In this document: positions 1 through 6,227 of the stretch, piece by piece
Layout: each line of letters begins with the position of its first letter
How positions within the stretch are numbered: the first letter of the stretch is position 1
From: Gammaproteobacteria bacterium
GTDB lineage: Bacteria > Pseudomonadota > Gammaproteobacteria > Pseudomonadales > Pseudohongiellaceae
Length of the DNA stretch: 7,590 nucleotides
NCBI GenBank assembly: GCA_016762995.1
Contig: JAESUT010000065.1
Location: 1 to 7,590, forward strand
Direction of reading: 5' to 3'
Made by a program: the position numbers and the translations under genes
Notes under the pieces: generated by a model
Database searches by the model: none
Told to the model about the DNA's origin: nothing
What the model saw: the letters and a program-made list of their open reading frames with translations, nothing else

Positions 1-160
1 AGACCCAACATTGGTAACCAGCTCTTAGGCAATCGACAATGATGCGCTTAGTCCAAGGATGTTCATAGGCGGCGGCTTCATTCTGCGCGACTAGCTCAAC
101 ATCGCTAGTACGCATTGTTCGAGCAAAAAAGTCTGTTTTAGGATTGAATTCAGGAGGCAT
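1..160 (-). CDS. rimI: Ribosomal protein S18 alanine N-acetyltransferase RimI, N-terminal part
   Basis: This partial gene runs off the left edge; only the first 53 codons are present. RimI is a cytoplasmic GNAT-family enzyme that acetylates the N-terminal alanine of ribosomal protein S18 using acetyl-CoA. The translation begins MPPEFNPKTDFFARTMRTSD and carries AYEHPWT (about residues 31-37) and DCLRAGYQCWV (about 43-53). These match the start of the GNAT fold in RimI, where an A/E-x-x-A-y-x-H-P-W-T element is characteristic. The acetyl-CoA binding motif lies beyond the window. Two in-frame TAA codons lie just upstream of the ATG at 158-160, so the start cannot be further out; a second ATG at codon 16 is possible because neither has a clear Shine-Dalgarno. 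The gene follows holD by 48 bases on the same strand, the same order as in E. coli, so the two are probably co-transcribed. The identification is strong despite the truncation. Confidence 0.88.
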   Translation of the reverse strand, partial: MPPEFNPKTDFFARTMRTSDVELVAQNEAAAYEHPWTKRIIVDCLRAGYQCWV

Positions 161-208
161 AGGATAGTGGAATTATTAGGCGGTTTCAGAAAGGCAGCAG
201 GCGAAATT

Positions 209-1024
209 CTAGCTAGAACTATCGATTCGTCTTCGCAGCACCTGCAAATGCTGCCATACATCTCTCTTTAGGGTCGGTACTGCCAACATCGAGGCTAAAC
301 TATGCGTTACCGTAAGAAAATAGCCCTTGCTGCTCTCAAAATCTCGCGCCATTTTGTTCGCATCAACCGGTAATAGGAACTCTTCAACCTGCCCCGCGAA
401 CACCAACAGATTAGTGAATCCATCCGTTTCTTTCCGCATCTGTAAAAATCCTGAGATCGCGTTCGCCGCCTCTACCTGGGGCGTGTTTTTCATGGAGTAT
501 CCACTGTGCAAGGGCCATGAAAACTCTTCCACTTGCAAATTCGGCTCGAAGCCATCCTGTCCCAGGGCCTTTAAAATCGCTTGCATCAACGACAGTGATT
601 CTCTGCTGAGTTGTGCAGAGCCCTGCGGCGGCACTTCGTCGAGCACCGCAAGCCTTTCATTAATACGGTAATAACGCAGTGTAAAGCTTGGGCTATTCGA
701 TAGCTCCACGGCAGGGACAGAAGCCGATTTGCTCTCATTTTCCGGCACCTCGCTCGATTTCCGGATTGGCGAAACCGTCGCTTTGCGGGGGTCAGGGTCA
801 CGCGCGCGCAGCTCTTCTACCGCCGCTAGGCTATTAGCTTGTCTCTCGATCTTCGCTGAGGTCTCGATCTTTGCCTTTATTGGCTCATTTGCTGCGGCTA
901 AGACAGAACCTAAGTCTGAAAAATCGTAGTCCGGCGAAGGTTTCGCACCTGGCAGCTGTTGCCGGGGGAAATAGGTCTGTATATCCATGACCTGTAAATA
1001 GGCCTGTCGTCTTCGTTCATTCAT
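209..1024 (-). CDS. holD: DNA polymerase III psi subunit, long pseudomonad-type (HolD)
   Basis: Probable psi subunit of the replicative clamp loader, a cytoplasmic protein that links chi/SSB to the DnaX (tau/gamma) complex. Three pieces resemble E. coli psi as I recall it. Residues 4-27 carry RRRQAYLQ, I15, Y18, R21 and PGA, like the DnaX-binding N-terminus RRDWQLQ...W...RRPGA. Residues 115-155 (FTLRYYRINERLAVLD and LMQAILKALG) resemble the first core strand and helix. Near the C-terminus, LAVPTLKRDVWQHL (247-260) resembles LRANPTARAALWQQI. Between the N-terminal peptide and the core is a low-complexity, Ala/Glu/Ser/Pro-rich linker of roughly 80 residues (about 31-111), absent from the 137-aa E. 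coli protein, which explains most of the extra length (271 aa). I chose ATG 1024 because homologues begin MNERR; an upstream GTG at 1036 would add four residues. The position directly upstream of rimI supports the call. A P. aeruginosa psi gene next to rimI has been described as cryptic; that is recalled knowledge. Confidence 0.78.
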   Translation of the reverse strand: MNERRRQAYLQVMDIQTYFPRQQLPGAKPSPDYDFSDLGSVLAAANEPIKAKIETSAKIERQANSLAAVEELRARDPDPRKATVSPIRKSSEVPENESKSASVPAVELSNSPSFTLRYYRINERLAVLDEVPPQGSAQLSRESLSLMQAILKALGQDGFEPNLQVEEFSWPLHSGYSMKNTPQVEAANAISGFLQMRKETDGFTNLLVFAGQVEEFLLPVDANKMARDFESSKGYFLTVTHSLASMLAVPTLKRDVWQHLQVLRRRIDSSS

Positions 1025-1056
1025 TGAGGAACACACTGCAGAAAAATCGAGAGGTA

Positions 1057-1085
1057 AATATACGCGTTTGCACCTTCCACAACAA
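1057..1085 (-). promoter_or_regulatory. Candidate sigma-70 promoter for holD-rimI
   Basis: On the minus strand, TTGTTG (1085-1080) and TATATT (1062-1057) are separated by 17 bases. Transcription would start near 1050, leaving a leader of about 25 bases before the holD ATG at 1024. The -10 is good; the -35 shares only TTG with consensus. No clear Shine-Dalgarno precedes the ATG. Pattern match only. Confidence 0.4.
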
Positions 1086-1117
1086 TAGAATCACCAATAC
1101 CCCTAGAAGCAATTCAA

Positions 1118-1189
1118 GGAATACCTCGGACAATTGAAGTAGAGACCTATTCGTGATTGAATTCGCGTTCGTTGTATTCGAGGTAATCC
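1118..1189 (+). promoter_or_regulatory. Inverted repeat overlapping the ribosome binding site of the oxidoreductase gene
   Basis: GGAATACCTCG at 1118-1128 is the reverse complement of CGAGGTAATCC at 1179-1189 except for one mismatch (A1121/A1186). Pairing could extend by a G-U and an A-U pair (1129-1130 with 1177-1178). The right arm contains the Shine-Dalgarno GAGGT (1180-1184), six bases before the ATG at 1191. If transcription starts upstream of 1118, the leader RNA could fold so that the ribosome binding site is masked, with a loop of about 48 to 50 bases. A weak promoter candidate inside that loop (TTGAAG 1134-1139, TTGAAT 1157-1162, 17 bases apart) would give a transcript lacking the left arm. 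The repeat is directly visible; a regulatory role is inferred. Confidence 0.35.
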
Positions 1190-1190
1190 C

Positions 1191-2174
1191 ATGAAAGCGA
1201 TAGTCTGTAAAACCTATGGTCCCCCTGAAAATCTTGTCTTAGAAGAAATCGATGATCCAGTTGCCGCGGAGAATGAGGCGGTCGTTCAGGTTTATTCCGC
1301 ATCGCTGAATTTTCCAGACGGATTGCAAATTCAAGGCAAATACCAGTTCCAACCTCCGATGCCATTCACACCGGGCTCAGAAATTGGCGGAATCATTACC
1401 TCTGTTGGTGCGAACATTCAAAACTTCGCTGTAGGCGACAGAGTCATGGCTACTCCCGGTATCGGCGGATTGGCCGAACAGGTCGCAGTCAAGGCCGATG
1501 GCCTGCGTAAGATTCCCCCCAGCATGGATTTTAAGACGGCTGCTGGCTTCGCGATGATTTACACAACGTCCTACTACGCCTTGAAGCAGCGCGCACAGTT
1601 ACAGCCCGGCGAAACCCTACTCGTGCTCGGCGCCAGCGGTGGTGTCGGCCTGGCCGCTGTTGAACTCGGCAAGCTCATGGGCGCCAAGGTTATTGCTGCC
1701 GCAAGCTCCGATGAGAAACTTGATTTCGTTAATCGCTTGCATCCCGATGCATTGCTCAACTACGGCGATGGCGAACTCAAAGAGAGAGTAAAAGAACTCA
1801 CTGATGGCAAGGGCGCCGACGTAATCTACGATCCTGTAGGCGGCGACCTCTTCGATCAAAGCTGCCGCTGCATCAACTGGAATGGAAGACTTCTAGTCGT
1901 GGGATTCGCCAGCGGGCGCATTCCCCAGTACAAGGCAAACCTCGCCCTACTCAAAGGGTCATCCATGGTCGGCGTATTCCTCGGACGCTTCAGGAAAGAA
2001 GAACCTGCAGAATACGAGAAAAACTTCGCCGAGCTACTAGAAATGTACGACGCAGGGAAATTAAAACCCATCGTCACCGAATCTTTCGCGATGACTGATT
2101 TTGTAGACGCATTCAATGTGTTCACCGAACGCAAAGTCATGGGCAAAGTAACGCTGGAGATAGACAAAGAGTGA
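1191..2174 (+). CDS. NADPH:quinone oxidoreductase family protein (zinc-independent MDR)
   Basis: A 327-aa cytoplasmic medium-chain dehydrogenase/reductase, the usual length for the quinone oxidoreductase branch (COG0604). The N-terminal GroES-like domain starts MKAIVCKTYGPPENLVLEE and contains SLNFPDGLQIQGKYQ and PFTPGSEIGGIITSVG. The Rossmann domain carries LVLGASGGVGLAAVELGK with the glycine-rich GASGGVG at residues 147-153, the NAD(P)H site. The structural and catalytic zinc cysteines of alcohol dehydrogenases are missing, so the enzyme should reduce a quinone, enone or enoyl-type substrate rather than oxidise an alcohol; the exact substrate cannot be read from sequence. The start is supported by GAGGT six bases upstream. 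The stop overlaps the start of the downstream acyl-CoA synthetase by four bases (GTGA), indicating one operon and translational coupling. This hints at work on an acyl-CoA or an organic acid precursor, which is inference. Confidence 0.88.
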   Translation: MKAIVCKTYGPPENLVLEEIDDPVAAENEAVVQVYSASLNFPDGLQIQGKYQFQPPMPFTPGSEIGGIITSVGANIQNFAVGDRVMATPGIGGLAEQVAVKADGLRKIPPSMDFKTAAGFAMIYTTSYYALKQRAQLQPGETLLVLGASGGVGLAAVELGKLMGAKVIAAASSDEKLDFVNRLHPDALLNYGDGELKERVKELTDGKGADVIYDPVGGDLFDQSCRCINWNGRLLVVGFASGRIPQYKANLALLKGSSMVGVFLGRFRKEEPAEYEKNFAELLEMYDAGKLKPIVTESFAMTDFVDAFNVFTERKVMGKVTLEIDKE

Positions 2175-3922
2175 CGATTCAAGCCAACAAACTGTCAGAC
2201 CAACAAATAAGTGACGACCTCAGTCAGCTAAAAACCATTGCCGCCGCACACATGGCTGCAGGCAAACCGCTCGAAACCAAAACTGTCACCGTTGATGGTG
2301 TGGAATTAAGTGTTTTTGCCAATGTTCCAACGAACCTCGGGGAGCTCTATAAGCTGGGGTTAGAATCTGGCGATCAAACCTTCTTGGTGTATCAGCAAGA
2401 GCGCTTTAGTTTCGCCGAGAGTTTGGACCTCGCACTGCGCATGGCGCGTGTGCTGAAAGAAAAATACGCAATTCAGCTGGGTGATCGTGTAGCCATTTGT
2501 GCACGCAACTCACCCGAGTGGTGTATGGCCTATATGGCCATCACGCTTTTGGGCGCAATTGCGGTGCCCATGAACTCCTGGTGGAAAAGCCCTGAATTAA
2601 AATACGGCCTTAGCGACAGTGACAGCAAACTCATCTTCTTAGACCCAGCACGACTAGACTTAGTACAACCCTTTCTAGATAGCCTCGATGTACAGGTCGT
2701 GATGTTCAAGCCCGAGGCCGAATCTGCATTCCCTGAATTTTATGCGCTAGCCCGATCAGTGGAGCCTCTTTCTCAAGATGAGCTAAATGAGGTCGAGATA
2801 GTCCCCGAAGACAACGCCTCTATCATGTATACCTCAGGCTCTACAGGCATGCCCAAGGGCGTGCTTTCTACCCACCGCAACATAATCAACGCCCTCTATA
2901 CTTGGAAGTTCGTCAAAGAGATCACTGAAATCCTCAGGCCTGAGTTATTGGAAGAGAACCCGGAGTTTCCACCGGCCTTACTCGCGAATGTCCCTCTGTT
3001 TCACGTAACAGGGAGCCACGCGCAGTTTTTAGCCAGCTTCATCTACTTGCGCAAGTTTGTGATGATGTACAAATGGGACGCCGAGGTTGCACTGAAACTG
3101 ATAGAGCAAGAGAGAATTTCGGTGTTTCACGGCGTGCCAACGATGGCATGGGAAATTATGCAATCGCCAAGCTTCGATACGACAGACCTAAGTAGCCTAA
3201 GAGGTGTACAGAGTGGTGGCGCTCCTCGCCCTCCAAAACATCTCAATATAATCATGCAAAAATTTCCCGATGCGGCGATTCCCGGCCTTGGCTACGGCCT
3301 CACCGAGACAAATGCAATCGGCGCAATAATCTCCGGAAAATTCTACGCCAGCAGGCCGAATAGCACAGGGCGACCTACGCCTCCGGTAACCAGCGTAAAA
3401 GTGGTAGACGAGGCCGGCAATACCCTAGACGCCTGCGGAGTCGGCGAGATTTGCATCAAAGGTGCAACGGTAATGAAGGGCTATTGGAATAACCCCGAGG
3501 CCACCGCTGAGGTAATTAAAGACGGTTGGTTTTACAGCGGCGATATCGGCATGTTGGACGAGCTAGGCTTTCTAATCATCATGGATCGCGCCAAAGACAT
3601 TGTAATTCGTGGCGGCGAAAATATAGGCTGCGCCGAAGTAGAATATGCGATCAGCGAACACCCTGAGGTGAGCGAGGTATCTGTCTACGGCATACCCGAA
3701 GAGCGTCTGGGCGAAATGCTCTGTTCTTCGATCATGCTGCAAGCAGGCAGCGAACTTAGTTCTGAGCAATTAACCAGCTTCCTAAGCTCACGGATAGCAA
3801 CTTTCAAGATACCGGAGCGAATCTTTTTCCAGCACGAGCAACTACCGCGCATAGCGACCGGTAAGATAGCCAAGAAGGAACTCCGCAAGAAAACCATGGA
3901 ACTCCTCGGTGTCGATGCCTAA
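2171..3922 (+). CDS. Acyl-CoA synthetase (AMP-dependent, class I adenylate-forming)
   Basis: A 583-aa enzyme expected to activate a carboxylic acid to acyl-AMP and then acyl-CoA. The core motifs are in order and intact: phosphate-binding YTSGSTGMPKG (residues 220-230), GYGLTETN (374-381), YSGD with D458 for ribose binding, the hinge region DRAKDIVIRGGENI (472-485), and the C-terminal catalytic lysine K565 in RIATGKIAKKEL. This is a complete catalytic set with both the large N-terminal and small C-terminal domains. A stretch of extra, Glu/Pro-rich residues after the phosphate loop (about 243-262, around ITEILRPELLEENPEFPP) precedes ANVPLFHVTG. The start is GTG at 2171, overlapping the upstream stop as GTGA; GGAGA at 2156-2160 is about 10 bases upstream. 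The acid substrate (fatty, aromatic or terpenoid) cannot be decided. No signal peptide or membrane segment is evident. No Rho-independent terminator follows. Confidence 0.92.
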   Translation: MTIQANKLSDQQISDDLSQLKTIAAAHMAAGKPLETKTVTVDGVELSVFANVPTNLGELYKLGLESGDQTFLVYQQERFSFAESLDLALRMARVLKEKYAIQLGDRVAICARNSPEWCMAYMAITLLGAIAVPMNSWWKSPELKYGLSDSDSKLIFLDPARLDLVQPFLDSLDVQVVMFKPEAESAFPEFYALARSVEPLSQDELNEVEIVPEDNASIMYTSGSTGMPKGVLSTHRNIINALYTWKFVKEITEILRPELLEENPEFPPALLANVPLFHVTGSHAQFLASFIYLRKFVMMYKWDAEVALKLIEQERISVFHGVPTMAWEIMQSPSFDTTDLSSLRGVQSGGAPRPPKHLNIIMQKFPDAAIPGLGYGLTETNAIGAIISGKFYASRPNSTGRPTPPVTSVKVVDEAGNTLDACGVGEICIKGATVMKGYWNNPEATAEVIKDGWFYSGDIGMLDELGFLIIMDRAKDIVIRGGENIGCAEVEYAISEHPEVSEVSVYGIPEERLGEMLCSSIMLQAGSELSSEQLTSFLSSRIATFKIPERIFFQHEQLPRIATGKIAKKELRKKTMELLGVDA

Positions 3923-3981
3923 CATCCGGTCATTTTATGTCATAACCTACTGATTTTATACAATTTATTATAGATCGCGCG

Positions 3982-4011
3982 TTGTTATAAAAATTCTTTC
4001 TTTTTTATAGT
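3982..4011 (+). promoter_or_regulatory. Candidate sigma-70 promoter for the small acidic protein gene
   Basis: TTGTTA (3982-3987) and TATAGT (4006-4011) are 18 bases apart in an AT-rich stretch (about 3930-4018) with T and A runs. The predicted start near 4018 would give a leader of about 80 bases before the ATG at 4099. No terminator for the acyl-CoA synthetase gene is seen in the same spacer, so some read-through is possible. Confidence 0.4.
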
Positions 4012-4047
4012 GAAGATTCACGCCTGAACAAACGATAGGTTTACTTA

Positions 4048-4061
4048 GGAGCCTTAGCTCC
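4048..4061 (+). repeat. Short hairpin in the leader of the small acidic protein gene
   Basis: GGAGC CTTA GCTCC forms a perfect 5-bp stem with a 4-base loop, 37 bases ahead of the ATG at 4099. No T run follows, so it is not a standard terminator. It could be a leader structure or chance; at this length the signal is weak. Confidence 0.25.
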
Positions 4062-4098
4062 CTGTGAACACCCGTTTAGTAACAGAGTGAGAATCGCC

Positions 4099-4335
4099 AT
4101 GACAGAACTCCAGTGGGATGATTCAATCGATGACTCGAAAGAGTATTTTAATACGGCTGTAGCACTGCCTGTTGATCGGGCAAATAGGGTCGGAGAAGTG
4201 TCGATGAAGGCAGTTTCGCCAAAGACTCAATTTACCGATCTGCGCCGGCGTATCGAAGAGCGTTTAGACAGTAAACGCATCGAACATGAGTTTGAATTCG
4301 ATGATCTGGATGGCCTTCTCGACACCATGAGCTAG
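4099..4335 (+). CDS. Small acidic protein of unknown function (78 aa), possibly PA3496-like
   Basis: A short soluble protein with no signal peptide or membrane segment. The N-terminus is acidic (TELQWDDSIDDSKEYF), the middle is mixed, and the C-terminal third carries a basic helix-like patch, LRRRIEERLDSKRIEHE, followed by the acidic tail FEFDDLDGLLD. The pattern of an RRxIE...L...KR segment next to an acidic stretch recalls the small gammaproteobacterial PA3496 family, annotated as putative envelope integrity proteins, but I recall that family only roughly and cannot confirm it. I chose ATG 4099 because GAGTGAG (4085-4091) sits seven bases upstream as a ribosome binding site; a GTG at 4087 would add four residues and lies inside that site. 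The gene has its own candidate promoter and stands alone between the acyl-CoA synthetase and Anbu genes. Coding status rests on the ribosome binding site, the promoter and the well-formed composition. Confidence 0.62.
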   Translation: MTELQWDDSIDDSKEYFNTAVALPVDRANRVGEVSMKAVSPKTQFTDLRRRIEERLDSKRIEHEFEFDDLDGLLDTMS

Positions 4336-4402
4336 GTTCGAATGCCGCTAGAAACTGCCTGCCCTCGACGGTCTTTGCTGTACTAATTACCGCTAGACTG
4401 AA

Positions 4403-4433
4403 GTCAAATGCCGTCAGTTTCATGGCGTTTGAC
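4403..4433. repeat. 10-bp inverted repeat upstream of the Anbu gene
   Basis: GTCAAATGCC (4403-4412) and GGCGTTTGAC (4424-4433) pair over all ten positions, one of them a G-U wobble, around an 11-base loop. It lies 68 bases after the small protein stop and 86 bases before the Anbu ATG. No T run follows on either strand. It could be an operator for a dimeric regulator, an RNA structure ending the small gene's transcript, or a leader element. The rest of the 4336-4519 spacer holds only a possible -10 (TATGAT, 4483-4488) without a convincing -35, and a weak 5-bp repeat ACTCA/TGAGT (4465-4483). Confidence 0.45.
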
Positions 4434-4519
4434 GTTGCCAAAATTCCTCCAAAAACCGCTATCCACTCACTAACATAATGAGTATGATTGGGCGCTCGTT
4501 TGATCAGAATTATTAGAAA

Positions 4520-5278
4520 ATGACTTATTGTGTAGCAATATCAGTGAATGCAGGCATAGTGTTTTGCTCCGATTCACTCACCAATGCCGGCATCGATCAG
4601 GTGTCTACCTACAGCAAAATGTTTCACTTCGGCGTCGACGGTGATCGACAAATCGTCATCCTCTGCGCAGGAAATCTAGCTACAACTCAGGCCACAATCG
4701 CTACCGCTAGGTCGGACATTAAGAAGGGTGCCGAGGTAAATCTTCTGAATATAGAGACCCTAGAAGAGGCGGCCGACTACATCGGAGATATTTCCAGAGA
4801 GCAGCAAGAAAAGCGCACCATCGAAGGCAAGAAATTTGAGGCCAGTTTTATTATTGGTGGCCAGATCGGCAGTGCCGATCATGAGATCATCCTCGTCTAT
4901 CCAGAGGGGAATCACATCACCACCTCCATGGATACACCCTACCTACAAATTGGCGAGAGCAAGTACGGCAAGCCGATTCTAGATCGCATCCTGCAACCCG
5001 ACCTTGATCTCGACACCTGTGCGATGTGCGCACTCGTTTCCATGGACTCAACTTTACGCAGTAATCTCAGCGTAGGGCCACCGATAGAGATGCAAGTCTA
5101 TGAAACTGGCGCCCTCACGGTAAGAAATCTCCACCGTTTCGAAGATGACAGTGAATTTCTTCGCGATCTCAAAAAATCCTGGGACCAACTCCTCAAGGAT
5201 GCCTTCTTGCGCATGCCGCCGCTAACTTGGGCAGCTAATTGGGATAGATTAGGCCGTGAACGAAACGGAGCTTCTTAA
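4520..5278 (+). CDS. Anbu, bacterial proteasome-like peptidase (COG3484)
   Basis: A 252-aa Ntn-hydrolase of the Anbu (ancestral beta subunit) family, cytoplasmic relatives of 20S proteasome beta subunits and HslV. The start is fixed by mechanism: Thr2 directly follows Met1 (MTYCVAISVNAG) and would become the N-terminal nucleophile after methionine removal. Asp18 in CSDSLTNAG and Lys33 in STYSKM fall at the expected spacing for the catalytic Asp/Lys of the fold. Later stretches such as ASFIIGGQIG, YLQIGESKYGKPILDR and the Ser-rich VSMDSTLRSNLSVGPPIEM fit Anbu proteins. The position after Asp18-Ser19 is Leu, where Arg is usual in this family (recalled). No strong Shine-Dalgarno is seen. The gene converges on the metallopeptidase gene and overlaps it by 44 bases. 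Anbu genes usually sit beside ATP-grasp, alpha-E and transglutaminase genes, two of which are present here. The in vivo substrate is unknown. Confidence 0.92.
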   Translation: MTYCVAISVNAGIVFCSDSLTNAGIDQVSTYSKMFHFGVDGDRQIVILCAGNLATTQATIATARSDIKKGAEVNLLNIETLEEAADYIGDISREQQEKRTIEGKKFEASFIIGGQIGSADHEIILVYPEGNHITTSMDTPYLQIGESKYGKPILDRILQPDLDLDTCAMCALVSMDSTLRSNLSVGPPIEMQVYETGALTVRNLHRFEDDSEFLRDLKKSWDQLLKDAFLRMPPLTWAANWDRLGRERNGAS

Positions 5279-6227
5279 GAGACAACTCGGAAAGCACGAA
5301 GGGATACGCATCTTCCAGCCCCATACTCCTGTTCAAGGAATTCAGTAACAGCGTCAATTCTCCCCACTTACGCAGAGTGTTGTCTATATTATCGAACTGC
5401 GCAGGACTCTGCCTCACCCGATATTGATTCGCCGTTTCTAGCGTGTCGATCATGTGTAAATAGTGCGCCCAGATCTCTGCCCAATCTTCCCAAGGATGCG
5501 ACTGCGCATAATGACTGATCATGCTCGGGTCGTAAGGTGAGACTAAGTGGTTCTTGTAGTATTCCTTCAAGGATTTTCCATAGTCCTGCTTATAATCTCC
5601 AAACAGTTTCACGAACTGCTGTTTTATTGCGTCGCCCGTTATCAACTTCAGAAAATAATAATGCCCGCTTTCGTGGCGAAAATGCCCTAAGAGAGTTCGA
5701 TACAGTTCCCGCGTGTATTGGCGGGCTATCTCGCTCTTAACACGATCCGCTTCGGCTATATTGATAGTGATCATCCCATCGAGATGGCCTGTATTTACAT
5801 GCCGCTCGAATACCTCGGGATTGGTTCGCTGATCTTCCATAAACTTGAAAGCCAGACCCATGGGATCTTTGCTCTTGCCCACTACCGGCAGGTTCAAACT
5901 CAGAAGAGAATAAATAAGTCTTCGCTTGGCGTACTCTAGGCTTTTCCACCAAGCTCGACGATCCTGATTAAGCAGATTAGGAATCGTATGGTTTAGCTCA
6001 CAAGAGAGACAATAGGCAGATTGCGGATCATTCACCAACCAATTGCACACATCATAGTCGATGGAATTTTTACAGCGGCGCAACTTGGGTTTCGACTCAA
6101 TCCCCTCACCTATTAGTCTGCGCATTTTCATACCCTGCGGGTCGAAACCTACACGGTTACCACAGCTAAGGCATTTGCTATTCTCGAAAAAAAGCACCTG
6201 CCCGCATTTACATTTGAAGTTTTTCAT
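5235..6227 (-). CDS. Zinc-ribbon HEXXH metallopeptidase (COG4307-like)
   Basis: A 330-aa predicted soluble zinc protease. The N-terminus is a zinc ribbon with Cys6, Cys8, Cys19 and Cys22 (FKCKCGQ ... CLSC). A second Cys set at 52, 61, 73 and 76 (RRCKN, DVCNW, AYCLSC) may bind another zinc. The peptidase core has HESGH at residues 185-189, an HEXXH zinc-binding helix with Glu186 as the likely catalytic base. Downstream, HPWEDWAEIWAHYLH (244-258) is the hallmark second motif, where Glu247 or Glu251 could be the third metal ligand. The C-terminus VLSELSLKKLRFVHGLI is family-typical. No signal peptide is present. The ATG immediately follows the alpha-E stop (TAGATG), so translation is coupled to it. 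This gene takes the place next to alpha-E where a transglutaminase gene is often found. Role inferred: proteolysis or removal of a modification made by the ATP-grasp/alpha-E pair. Confidence 0.85.
   Translation of the reverse strand: MKNFKCKCGQVLFFENSKCLSCGNRVGFDPQGMKMRRLIGEGIESKPKLRRCKNSIDYDVCNWLVNDPQSAYCLSCELNHTIPNLLNQDRRAWWKSLEYAKRRLIYSLLSLNLPVVGKSKDPMGLAFKFMEDQRTNPEVFERHVNTGHLDGMITINIAEADRVKSEIARQYTRELYRTLLGHFRHESGHYYFLKLITGDAIKQQFVKLFGDYKQDYGKSLKEYYKNHLVSPYDPSMISHYAQSHPWEDWAEIWAHYLHMIDTLETANQYRVRQSPAQFDNIDNTLRKWGELTLLLNSLNRSMGLEDAYPFVLSELSLKKLRFVHGLIYPN

Noticed and set aside
1025..1036. GTG start for the psi gene four codons upstream of the ATG
   Set aside because: It adds only MCSS, has no ribosome binding site, and homologues start at MNERR; ATG 1024 is preferred.
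4087..4098. GTG start for the small acidic protein
   Set aside because: The GTG lies inside the likely Shine-Dalgarno GAGTGAG of the ATG at 4099.
4232..4441. Minus-strand open frame of 69 codons opposite the small protein gene
   Set aside because: Composition (Cys/His/Arg scatter) looks non-coding, no ribosome binding site, and it overlaps a better-supported gene and the hairpin.
5235..5330. Bidirectional terminator between Anbu and the metallopeptidase
   Set aside because: Only a short palindrome around TCTTAAGA is present, with no GC-rich stem and T run.
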